Below, piece by piece: positions 55,722 to 63,439 of a stretch of DNA of 64,000 nt. How positions within the stretch are numbered: position 1 is the first letter of the stretch; the number at the start of each line of letters is the position of its first letter. The stretch is from Sphingobacterium shayense (GTDB lineage Bacteria; Bacteroidota; Bacteroidia; Sphingobacteriales; Sphingobacteriaceae): positions 1 through 64,000 of the forward strand of contig NZ_JABMCQ010000002.1 in NCBI RefSeq assembly GCF_013179575.1. The letters run 5' to 3'. Position numbers and translations under genes: made by a program. The notes beneath the pieces were generated by a model, which ran no database searches, was not told the origin of the DNA, and saw nothing but the letters and a program-made list of their open reading frames with translations.

Positions 55722-56636
55722 ATGAAGATTGTGTTAGCGGGAGGAACAGGAAATATTGGCGAATTGCTGATAGCCTCTTTTTTGAGTCAAGGATTTAAAG
55801 TTACTGTTCTCACTAGATCGGTAAAGTACAGCGATCAGGTTGATTACGTTCAGTGGGACGGCGAACATATCGGAGATTGGGTAGGAGCATTGGAACGTAC
55901 GGACGTATTAATTAACCTGTGCGGGGAGACCATAACAAAGCGTTTTACTGAAAAAAACCGCAAGATTCTTGAAAATTCCCGATTATTACCGACATCGGTA
56001 ATAGGGGTAGCGATCGAACGCATGGTCAATCCCCCTCGATTATGGATTAATTTTTCAGGGATATCTATCTATAGTGGAGTAAAAAAAATACAAGACGAGA
56101 GCAGCGTGTTATATGGGAATGACTTCTTGGCAAATTTAACGAAGCAGTGGGAAAGGAGCTTTTTAAGTTCGGAAGCTCGCTCGACAAAAAAAGTTATCCT
56201 ACGTATTAGCGCTGTTTTATCTCCGAATTTCGGGATGGTAAAGGAATTATACCCGTTAGCAAAGATAGGGCTTGCTGGAACTATCGGAAACGGTCGACAG
56301 TATATTAGTTGGATTCATCAAGATGATTTAGCGAGATTGATTAACTGGATTATAACTTTGGAAAATCCGCGTGAGCTATATCATGCTTGTAGCCCAAACC
56401 CAGTTAAAAATCGTGAATACATGGCTGCATTTCGCCAAGCGGTAGGCGTTTTAGTAAGTATACCTTTACCAAAATTACTCGCTAAAATTGGCGCGTTTGC
56501 AAAGGGAGTAGATTCTAGCTTACTTCTTCAAACCGTGCCAGCGACTACCCATTATACTTTGGATGATGGATTTGTTTTTCAATTTCCATATATTGCACCA
56601 GCATTTAATCAACTTATAAAATCGAATAATTTTTAA
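55722..56636 (+). CDS. TIGR01777-type NAD-dependent epimerase (SDR39U1 family)
   Basis: A 304-residue extended SDR with VLAGGTGNIGELL at the N-terminus for dinucleotide binding, LINLCGETI, and the late block YISWIHQDDLARLI common to the SDR39U1/YfcH family. The exact reaction of the family is not known. It starts directly after the oxidoreductase gene (1-bp gap) and 6 bp before the YeiH-type gene, so all three form one operon. Confidence 0.85.
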   Translation: MKIVLAGGTGNIGELLIASFLSQGFKVTVLTRSVKYSDQVDYVQWDGEHIGDWVGALERTDVLINLCGETITKRFTEKNRKILENSRLLPTSVIGVAIERMVNPPRLWINFSGISIYSGVKKIQDESSVLYGNDFLANLTKQWERSFLSSEARSTKKVILRISAVLSPNFGMVKELYPLAKIGLAGTIGNGRQYISWIHQDDLARLINWIITLENPRELYHACSPNPVKNREYMAAFRQAVGVLVSIPLPKLLAKIGAFAKGVDSSLLLQTVPATTHYTLDDGFVFQFPYIAPAFNQLIKSNNF

Positions 56637-56642
56637 AATTTT

Positions 56643-57896
56643 ATGTCAACTTCTAAATCGTTTTCCCTGTCAGAAGACTGGGTCGTTGTTATTTTAGGCT
56701 TTGCTATTATCCTCTTAGCTTTAATAGGAGTAGCGGTACCTCGTCCGAGTTTTTCGTGGAACAACAGCGATGAGTTAATGAATTCCGTAATTTCAGGAGC
56801 AAATTTATTTAAAATTGGGGCGCAATTTATACTAGTCTTTTTTATCGCTATCCTTGGAGCAATGCTGTTAGGTAAATCATTAAAAAATTTATTAATAGTC
56901 TTTCCCGCGGTTTTTATTATTACTGCTGTGGCGCTTATTTTGGCGGGAAACGCTGTTGTACAGGATTATAATCTTGAAGCGGTAATATTTAGCTTGGGTA
57001 TTGGATTGATTATAGGAAATTTTTTTACATTACCAACCTGGTTTCGTGAGGCTTTGTCTACTGAGCTTTATGTAAAGATTGGATTAGTGCTTTTGGGTAC
57101 TTCCGTTATCTTCCGAGATATTTTAACTGCTGGAGGCCTTGGGTTGCTTCAAGCTATTGTAGTCGTTTTGTCGGTATGGTATTTTGCATTTTGGCTTTGT
57201 AAAAAATTGAAAATTGATTCAGAAATGGCAATGATGTTATCGTCTGCGGTATCAATTTGCGGAGTTTCAGCAGCAATAGCTACTTCAGGGGCGATAAAAG
57301 GAGACTCAAAAAAATTATCCTATATCGTTTCGTTAGTATTAATTACTGCTATTCCGATGATGATTTTCATGCCCTACATTGCTAATTGGCTTGGCTTGTC
57401 ACAAGAGGTGACAGGTGCTTGGTTAGGAGGGAGTATTGATACTACTGGAGCAGTCGTTGCTTCGGGATCGTTAGTTGGTGAAGAAGCTTTAAAAATCAGC
57501 ACTATTGTTAAGTTTTCTCAAAACGTATTGTTGGGCATTGCTGCCTTCGCCATTAGTGTTTATTGGACTTACTCCAATTCCAAAAGTGCAGAAAATGCGG
57601 AAAAACCCACTTTGAAAATTATTTGGGACCGCTTTCCTAAATTTGTTCTAGGCTTCGTGGGAGCCTCTTTATTATTTTCATTCGTGATTTCTCCAGAGCA
57701 CGTTGCTACGGTTAAAGGTAGTTTAAAAAGTGTTCAAGGACTTTGGTTTGCCCTCGCGTTTACGTCAATAGGGCTTGAAACGAATTTTAAGGATTTATTT
57801 GTTCACAACAACAGGAAACCGTTGTATGCATTTTTAATCGCACAAACATTTAACATAATCGTAACACTAGTTGTCGCAATGTTATTATTTGGTTAA
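56643..57896 (+). CDS. YeiH-family putative sulfate exporter
   Basis: A 417-residue integral membrane protein with about 10-11 hydrophobic segments. It matches the YeiH/UPF0324 (Cons_hypoth698) family: SVSICGVSAAIATSGAIKG and WLGGSIDTTGAVVASG are the characteristic blocks. The family is called a putative sulfate exporter but has no firm function. Third gene of the oxidoreductase-epimerase operon. Confidence 0.85.
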   Translation: MSTSKSFSLSEDWVVVILGFAIILLALIGVAVPRPSFSWNNSDELMNSVISGANLFKIGAQFILVFFIAILGAMLLGKSLKNLLIVFPAVFIITAVALILAGNAVVQDYNLEAVIFSLGIGLIIGNFFTLPTWFREALSTELYVKIGLVLLGTSVIFRDILTAGGLGLLQAIVVVLSVWYFAFWLCKKLKIDSEMAMMLSSAVSICGVSAAIATSGAIKGDSKKLSYIVSLVLITAIPMMIFMPYIANWLGLSQEVTGAWLGGSIDTTGAVVASGSLVGEEALKISTIVKFSQNVLLGIAAFAISVYWTYSNSKSAENAEKPTLKIIWDRFPKFVLGFVGASLLFSFVISPEHVATVKGSLKSVQGLWFALAFTSIGLETNFKDLFVHNNRKPLYAFLIAQTFNIIVTLVVAMLLFG

Positions 57897-58007
57897 AGCG
57901 GAGTGCCTTTATAATATATAGAGACCTATTTTGTCGATTTTCATTCTTGAATTTGACGTTCCTTTATGGATTTCTGAAAAATAAAGCATCATTAATATAA
58001 GGTGATT

Positions 58008-58556
58008 ATGGCTGAAAGAGAACTATTAGTACAATATAAAAGCACTGGAGATGTGGATGTATTAGGGAAGTTGTTCTCGCCATATATGTCGTTACTATAC
58101 GGCGTTTGTTTTAAATATCTTCAAGACCGAGATGCGAGTCAAGACGCCGTTATGCAGATTTTTGAGCAGCTCGTTAAAAAGTTGAGAGTACATGAAGTCG
58201 AAAATTTTAAAAGCTGGCTCTATGTTTTTGCGCGCAACTATTGTTTGATGGAATTGCGTAAAAATAAAGGAAAAACTAATGTAGATATCGATGAGCATAC
58301 CGTAGAGAGCGAAGCGGTGTTGAATGTGGATGACTACGTTCGGTGGGAGGAGTCTGATTTTGAAAAAATGGAGCTCTGCTTATCCCGTCTACCAGAGGTT
58401 CAAGCAATTTGTATTCGTTTGTTTTACTTGGAACAGATGTGTTATAAGGACATTCATGAGAAATTAAATATTGACTTAAATCAGGTTAAAAGTTCGATCC
58501 AAAATGGGAAGCGTAATCTGAAAATCTGTATGGAGAAAAAGAACAATGGAAAATAA
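58008..58556 (+). CDS. ECF-type RNA polymerase sigma factor
   Basis: A sigma-70 family factor of about 182 residues with region 2 (YGVCFKYLQDRDASQDAVMQIF, quoted in part) and region 4 (LSRLPEVQAICIRLFYLEQ, then the HTH YKDIHEKLNIDLNQVKSSIQ). Start chosen at ATG 58008, placed 6 bp after an AGG-rich site; GTG 58002 is possible. Such Bacteroidota ECF factors pair with a membrane anti-sigma encoded next; the following gene overlaps by 11 bp. Confidence 0.88.
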   Translation: MAERELLVQYKSTGDVDVLGKLFSPYMSLLYGVCFKYLQDRDASQDAVMQIFEQLVKKLRVHEVENFKSWLYVFARNYCLMELRKNKGKTNVDIDEHTVESEAVLNVDDYVRWEESDFEKMELCLSRLPEVQAICIRLFYLEQMCYKDIHEKLNIDLNQVKSSIQNGKRNLKICMEKKNNGK

Positions 58557-59187
58557 TTATCAGTTGTCGAGGATTCATAATTACGTTCAGGGTTTGATGA
58601 ATAAGGAAGATATGCATACTTTGGAACGGGAAGCCCTGAACGATCCGTTTTTACAGGATGCTATTGAAGGATACAAATTGCAACAAGGGGTCGATGCGAA
58701 ATCCTTGAGCCTATTACAGCAACGACTCGAACGCCGTATTGCTGCTGACCGAGAGCAGAAAAACCGATTTTATTTCAGCGGACAGCGTTTAGCTATTGCG
58801 CTAACTGCAGCGGTGATGTTTGTAGCGGTTTGTACGCTACTAATGTTACGTTATTTACCTAGTCAGTCTTCAAATAGTGAAACAGAGGTTTTGTTAATGG
58901 ATGATTTCCTACAGCGCACGTCCGTTGTACCCTTGGCTGGTTCTGATGCTGTTCCACTAGGGGGGTGGGATGAAATCTCTGAATTTATATCGCAGAATTA
59001 TTCAGGGCTGAACGAAAATAGACGTTTGCAAATTCTCTTTAAAGTCAATGCCAAGGGTGTTCCATATGATATTCAGCCGCAGGTAGATTCAGATTCGGAT
59101 ATTTATAAAGAGATCGTTAAGATACTTCAAGTCGGCCCAAAGTGGAGTGGGACGGAAGGGAACATTGAAATTGTCTTCCCCGAATAA
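58546..59187 (+). CDS. Membrane anti-sigma-like protein with TonB-C-like tail
   Basis: A 213-residue protein: an N-terminal cytoplasmic part (residues 1-75) with YVQGLMNKEDMHTLEREALNDP, a pattern seen in Bacteroidota anti-sigma/sigma-interacting proteins; one membrane helix (about 79-101); and a periplasmic domain whose end (RLQILFKVNAKGVPYDIQPQ to WSGTEGNIEIVF) resembles a TonB C-terminal fold. It overlaps the sigma gene by 11 bp, so it probably controls that sigma factor. Confidence 0.65.
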   Translation: MENNYQLSRIHNYVQGLMNKEDMHTLEREALNDPFLQDAIEGYKLQQGVDAKSLSLLQQRLERRIAADREQKNRFYFSGQRLAIALTAAVMFVAVCTLLMLRYLPSQSSNSETEVLLMDDFLQRTSVVPLAGSDAVPLGGWDEISEFISQNYSGLNENRRLQILFKVNAKGVPYDIQPQVDSDSDIYKEIVKILQVGPKWSGTEGNIEIVFPE

Positions 59188-59197
59188 CCCCTATCTG

Positions 59198-60136
59198 ATG
59201 AAAGGGCTAATTCTTCTGTTTATAATTGGAGGCATAATTAATTTTAGTTCTTTTTCTTGCTATGGTCAAATCGAGCAGCCATTATCCAAAGATCGGGTAA
59301 GTTGGAAAGCGCCCGAACGTCTTCGATATGGAAATGTCAGGTCAACAGAGTATATCAAAAAACTAGTTATAGCGAATGATCAATATGACTCTATAGAAGC
59401 TTATCAGAAAATGTTTGGATTTGAGGAAAGCTCTTATTTTTCTAATCTCGATTCTATCCTTTACATTATTCGAATCGAGTATCCCATTGTAATTTTTCAT
59501 AAAAAGAACGTTAAAACATACATAAACTTAAATTGCGAACAGGAAAAAGAAATTGGATCAGGCGTATTCGTGGGGGTTATTCGAAATGATTCTTTATTTT
59601 TAAAGACGCTTAATCGGTTTTATAAATATGAAGACGAGTTTTATAATCTTAAAATTGATCCTCTAACACGAAGGTTGAAAGAAACCAAGCTAAAGCGTAG
59701 ATCTGTAAAGTACTATTCAAAACTTAATGGAAATGAGTTAAGTCAGTTAGAGTTTAGGTGTCTTTTTACCAAAGTTTATTATCGAAATGAAGGCGTCACC
59801 AAAGAGCCCCATCCTTTAAAGGAATTAAATCTGGTACATAAGGGACTGATCGATGAATGTTTTTGGGACAAAGTTGATTCTCTGAGGATAGCTAGGGACA
59901 ATATTAACGTAATATTCCAATATTTGGTGAATTCTGACGGATCTGTATCGGATGTCTCTTTCGATATATACGATGCGACGACGCGGAAGTCTTTAGAATT
60001 GGCTTCCTTTAAATATTATAAGGTGTCGCTGAAAGAACAAGTGCGTCAGGCCGTTCTTTTTTCGCCCGCGGAAAAGAACGGTTCTAAAGTCAAATCTGTT
60101 TTTTTAGTAAATGTAAATCCTCATTTCGAATATTAG
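59198..60136 (+). CDS. Secreted protein of unknown function, third gene of ECF operon
   Basis: A 312-residue protein. ATG 59198 gives a clean signal peptide (hydrophobic 4-17, ending CYGQIEQ); an in-frame GTG at 59147 inside the upstream gene does not. The mature domain is unrecognised, but its C-terminal part (INVIFQYLVNSDGSVSDVSF) again has the TonB-C-like pattern seen in the preceding protein. It may be an envelope output or signal of the sigma system. A terminator follows. Confidence 0.6.
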   Translation: MKGLILLFIIGGIINFSSFSCYGQIEQPLSKDRVSWKAPERLRYGNVRSTEYIKKLVIANDQYDSIEAYQKMFGFEESSYFSNLDSILYIIRIEYPIVIFHKKNVKTYINLNCEQEKEIGSGVFVGVIRNDSLFLKTLNRFYKYEDEFYNLKIDPLTRRLKETKLKRRSVKYYSKLNGNELSQLEFRCLFTKVYYRNEGVTKEPHPLKELNLVHKGLIDECFWDKVDSLRIARDNINVIFQYLVNSDGSVSDVSFDIYDATTRKSLELASFKYYKVSLKEQVRQAVLFSPAEKNGSKVKSVFLVNVNPHFEY

Positions 60137-60186
60137 ATAATAGCTTACGCTTGATGTTGACTATTAAAATTTCGATATCAAAAATT

Positions 60187-60216
60187 AAAACCCCTGCCAA
60201 TATAGTCAGGGGTTTT
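60187..60216 (+). terminator. Terminator after the ECF operon
   Basis: Perfect 10-bp stem AAAACCCCTG/CAGGGGTTTT with a 10-nt loop (60187-60196 and 60207-60216). The A/T ends suit both directions; it also lies about 75 bp downstream of the minus-strand DUF3127 gene. Confidence 0.85.
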
Positions 60217-60290
60217 ATAGTTGGAGAAATTAGACTCCGTGTATGACTGTCCTAATAACTTCTTTAGGAAGCTATATTTGTTAACGTGAT

Positions 60291-60665
60291 TTAAAAAGGT
60301 AAATCATCGTCATCTGAGCCAGAAGACGATATGTCTACAGGGGGCATGTCTGCATACCCTGGTGTAGGTGCTGTCTGAGCCGTTCCTGCAAGTTTAGTAA
60401 CACGCCAGGCAACTAATGAGTTGAAATAAGTTGTGACACCTTCCTTGTTTGTCCATGGGCGACCTCTTAAATTAAAAGAGATTTCAATTTCTTCCCCTAC
60501 AGATAGGTTGTCAAATATATTAACACGATCTTGAGTGGCCTCAAAACGGATGTACTCTACAAATTGTGGGTTTTCAGCGTATGCAACAATTAAGTCTCTC
60601 TTTTTGAAAGATTCAGTAACTTGTTGCGTAGCGCCTATCTCATGAACTTTTCCTCTTATTTCCAT
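60291..60665 (-). CDS. DUF3127 protein with SSB-like acidic C-terminal tip
   Basis: A 124-residue protein of the Bacteroidota-specific DUF3127 family (EIRGKVHEIG, FKKRDLIVAYAENPQ and FNSLVAWRVTKL blocks), predicted beta-rich and OB-fold-like. After the domain, a Pro/Gly/Ser-rich linker ends in DDDDLPF. This tip is nearly the conserved DDDIPF tail by which SSB recruits partner proteins. A single-strand nucleic-acid-binding role is therefore likely. A TAGTTTTG -7 box ends 2 bp before its start. Confidence 0.85.
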   Translation of the reverse strand: MEIRGKVHEIGATQQVTESFKKRDLIVAYAENPQFVEYIRFEATQDRVNIFDNLSVGEEIEISFNLRGRPWTNKEGVTTYFNSLVAWRVTKLAGTAQTAPTPGYADMPPVDISSSGSDDDDLPF

Positions 60666-60667
60666 AT

Positions 60668-60675
60668 CAAAACTA
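60668..60675 (-). promoter_or_regulatory. -7 promoter box 2 bp before the DUF3127 start
   Basis: TAGTTTTG on the minus strand exactly matches TAnnTTTG and ends 2 bp before the ATG. If used, the mRNA would be leaderless. Confidence 0.4.
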
Positions 60676-60717
60676 ATTAAACTGTAAAATTAAGCATTTT
60701 TTGCTAAGCAGAATAAG

Positions 60718-60725
60718 TAACTTTG
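60718..60725 (+). promoter_or_regulatory. -7 promoter box 7 bp before the methyltransferase start
   Basis: TAACTTTG on the + strand matches TAnnTTTG. The nearest TTG lies only 14 bp upstream, shorter than the usual 19-21 spacing. It predicts a start at or near ATG 60733. Confidence 0.4.
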
Positions 60726-60732
60726 GAAAAAT

Positions 60733-61899
60733 ATGATGGAAGTTTTCAACACCCCCCGTAAGGTTATCATTACCTGTAACAGACGTCTATCTCCTTTTTT
60801 AGAGCAGGAGGTAAAAGATCTTGGTTTTAATGTTGTACGTTTATTTAACACTGGTTTAGAGTTAAAAGTATCTGTTAATGACTGTATTAAACTGAATTTG
60901 AATCTTCGTGTTGCGAGTCAAGTATTGTACGAGATTAAATCGTTTAAAGCAGCCGATGCAAATGAGCTTTATAAAAATTTAGTAATGATTCCATGGGAGG
61001 AACTTTTGCCTTTCGATGGCTATTTTTCGGTGACTTCTAATGTACATAACGAAACTATAACAACTCCTTTGTTTGCAAACGTCAAAGTTAAGGATGCGAT
61101 TGTTGATCGGATTAAAGAAAAAAAGGGAGTGCGTCCGAACACCGGACCGGAACTTAATCGTGCTGTCGTTCATTTACATTGGATGGAAGACCGGGCAGAA
61201 ATATTTCTTGATACTTCGGGAGAGACACTAGCCAAACACGGGTATCGGAAACATCCGGGAAAGGCCCCAATGTTGGAGGCACTAGCTACCTCAACGATTT
61301 TGGCTACAAAATGGGATGGAAAGAGCCCGTTTGTAAATCCGATGTGTGGATCTGGTACACTTGCGATTGAGGCAGCGCTGATTGCGCAAAATCGGAGGCC
61401 AGGACTTCAACGTATGAATTATTCCTTCATGCATTTTATCGGTTATAACGAAGAGGTGTTTTTTGAAGAGAGGCGTGTACTAAAAGAAATTACGGATAAG
61501 ACCAACTTGCCCGAAATTATTGCTTCTGATATCTCTGAAGAAGCGATTGATATTTCAATACAGAATGCGAAGACAGCTGGAGTTGAACATTTAATTACCT
61601 TTGAAACTTGTGATTTTGCAAATACGAGTATACCTGATAGCCCAGGCGTTATTATGTTTAACCCAGAATACGGTGAACGCTTAGGTGTGCATAACAAACT
61701 CGAAGTGACATATAAACGTATTGGCGATTTTTTAAAGCAAGATTGTAAAGAATATCGTGGCTATATATTTACGGGAAACCCGGACCTTGCAAAGAAAATT
61801 GGCTTACGGGCTTCTCGCCGTTTCGAATTCTTCAATGGTAAACTAGACTGTAGATTGTTACAATACGAATTGTACGACGGGTCAAAAGACCGTACTTAA
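60733..61899 (+). CDS. THUMP-domain class I rRNA methyltransferase (RlmL/RlmK-like)
   Basis: A 388-residue RNA methyltransferase. The N-terminal THUMP-like part ends near residue 150; the SAM-binding domain has PFVNPMCGSGTLAIEAALIA (motif I) and FNPEYGERLG (the NPP[YFW]-like catalytic motif, here NPEY). It is related to E. coli RlmL, which methylates 23S rRNA G2445. NPEYG instead of the canonical NPPYG is a recurrent variant in Bacteroidota and is noted for reference. It is co-oriented with, and 1 bp from, the HD hydrolase. Confidence 0.88.
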   Translation: MMEVFNTPRKVIITCNRRLSPFLEQEVKDLGFNVVRLFNTGLELKVSVNDCIKLNLNLRVASQVLYEIKSFKAADANELYKNLVMIPWEELLPFDGYFSVTSNVHNETITTPLFANVKVKDAIVDRIKEKKGVRPNTGPELNRAVVHLHWMEDRAEIFLDTSGETLAKHGYRKHPGKAPMLEALATSTILATKWDGKSPFVNPMCGSGTLAIEAALIAQNRRPGLQRMNYSFMHFIGYNEEVFFEERRVLKEITDKTNLPEIIASDISEEAIDISIQNAKTAGVEHLITFETCDFANTSIPDSPGVIMFNPEYGERLGVHNKLEVTYKRIGDFLKQDCKEYRGYIFTGNPDLAKKIGLRASRRFEFFNGKLDCRLLQYELYDGSKDRT

Positions 61900-61900
61900 T

Positions 61901-62548
61901 ATGCAACATTTAATCGATCAAACGGCTGCTTTTGTGCGCGCTCGTTTAGAAGGTGCTGAATCAGGTCATGACTGGTGGCACATTGAACGGGTTTGGAATA
62001 ACACTAGGCTTATTCTGGAAACTGAAGATGCTGATGCTGTGGTTTGTGAGCTTACGGCTTTGTTACATGACATAGCTGATAGTAAATTTCACAATGGCGA
62101 TGAAAGTATTGGGCCGCGTATAGCGGGCGAGTTTCTAGAGAGCATAGGAGTAAAGCCCGTTATTATCGAACATGTTCAAAATATAATATTGAACATGTCT
62201 TACAAAGCCTCATTAGGTGACGTCATATTTAATTCTAAAGAACTAGAAGTCGTTCAAGATGCTGATCGGCTGGACGCTATGGGGGCAATTGGTATTGCTC
62301 GTGCTTTTAATTATGGGGGATTTAAAAACCGTGAAATTTATAACCCTACAATTCCTCCCGAAACTCAATTGGACAAGGAACAATATAAAAGTTCCACAGC
62401 GCCGACTATTAATCATTTTTACGAAAAATTATTGCTGTTGAGAGATAAAATGAATACCTCCACAGGTAAGCGTATCGCAGCAAAACGCCATGAGTATATG
62501 GAATCATTTTTGCAACAATTCTATAACGAATGGGACGGCAGATTGTAA
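61901..62548 (+). CDS. HD-domain phosphohydrolase (YedJ/YpgQ-like)
   Basis: A 215-residue metal-dependent HD hydrolase: HDWWHIERVW, the central LLHDIADSKFHNGDE with the HD pair and QDADRLDAMGAIGIAR. This is the YpgQ-type subfamily, which hydrolyses nucleoside phosphates or ITP-like substrates. It starts 1 bp after the methyltransferase gene and is probably co-transcribed. Confidence 0.9.
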   Translation: MQHLIDQTAAFVRARLEGAESGHDWWHIERVWNNTRLILETEDADAVVCELTALLHDIADSKFHNGDESIGPRIAGEFLESIGVKPVIIEHVQNIILNMSYKASLGDVIFNSKELEVVQDADRLDAMGAIGIARAFNYGGFKNREIYNPTIPPETQLDKEQYKSSTAPTINHFYEKLLLLRDKMNTSTGKRIAAKRHEYMESFLQQFYNEWDGRL

Positions 62549-62661
62549 TTTAATATTATGTTAATCCATTTTTGGTATATTCGTTACGTAAAATCAACCC
62601 GAATATATCAAGAAGCTCCGGTTTATGGAAATAGACGGTAATAAATTATAACTGCAGTAAA

Positions 62662-63429
62662 ATGAAAAACAAAACACTTGTTATGCTTACGCTGTTGTCG
62701 GCGGTAAGTTTCGCATCTTTTGCTCAAACGCAAATTATTGCTCATCGTGGTGTATGGAAAAATACGAATCTGCCACAGAACTCAATCGCGTCGTTGAACG
62801 CTGCTGTTGAACAGAAACTATGGGGGTCAGAATTCGATGTGCATTTGACAAAAGACGATGTGTTGGTGATTAACCACGATAACGATTTTTATGGTATTGA
62901 TATTGCGACATCGACCTATGAAGAGTTATTAACAAAGAAGCATCCTAATGGAGAGAAAATCCCTACGCTTACGGAATATTTGAAAGAAGGTCTTAAACAA
63001 AAAGACGTGAAATTGGTATTGGAGCTGAAAACCAATAAACTTGGAACGGAACGAACTTTAAAGGCTGCGGATCTTGCAATCGCGACAGTCAAAGAGCTCA
63101 AAGCGAAAAACGCTGTAGAATATATCGCGTTTAGTTACGATGCTTGTGTACGTCTACGAGAACTCGACAAAAAAGCAAAGATTCATTACTTAAATGGTGA
63201 CAAAAGTCCGAAAGAATTGAAAGACGCTAAATTTGATGGTTTTGATTATAATCTCTCCGTTTTGAAGAAACATCCTACTTGGATTAAAGAAGCGAAAGAT
63301 CTTAAATTGAAAACGAATGTTTGGACTGTAAATACAGAAGCTGATATGATTTTTTTCTTAGGAGAGAACGTTGATTATATTACAACCGATCAACCTGAAC
63401 TGTTACGCACTGTAAAAGAAAAAAAGTAA
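62662..63429 (+). CDS. Secreted glycerophosphodiester phosphodiesterase
   Basis: A 255-residue GDPD-family enzyme with signal peptide (residues 5-20, ASFAQT cleavage region). Catalytic and metal residues appear in IAHRGVWKNTNLPQNS, SEFDVHLTKDD and INHDNDFYG, and the barrel ends with VWTVNTEADM. It hydrolyses glycerophosphodiesters to glycerol-3-phosphate in the periplasm. Only 10 bp separate it from the next gene, also a secreted phosphodiesterase-type enzyme. Confidence 0.92.
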   Translation: MKNKTLVMLTLLSAVSFASFAQTQIIAHRGVWKNTNLPQNSIASLNAAVEQKLWGSEFDVHLTKDDVLVINHDNDFYGIDIATSTYEELLTKKHPNGEKIPTLTEYLKEGLKQKDVKLVLELKTNKLGTERTLKAADLAIATVKELKAKNAVEYIAFSYDACVRLRELDKKAKIHYLNGDKSPKELKDAKFDGFDYNLSVLKKHPTWIKEAKDLKLKTNVWTVNTEADMIFFLGENVDYITTDQPELLRTVKEKK

Positions 63430-63439
63430 GCTATTTAAC

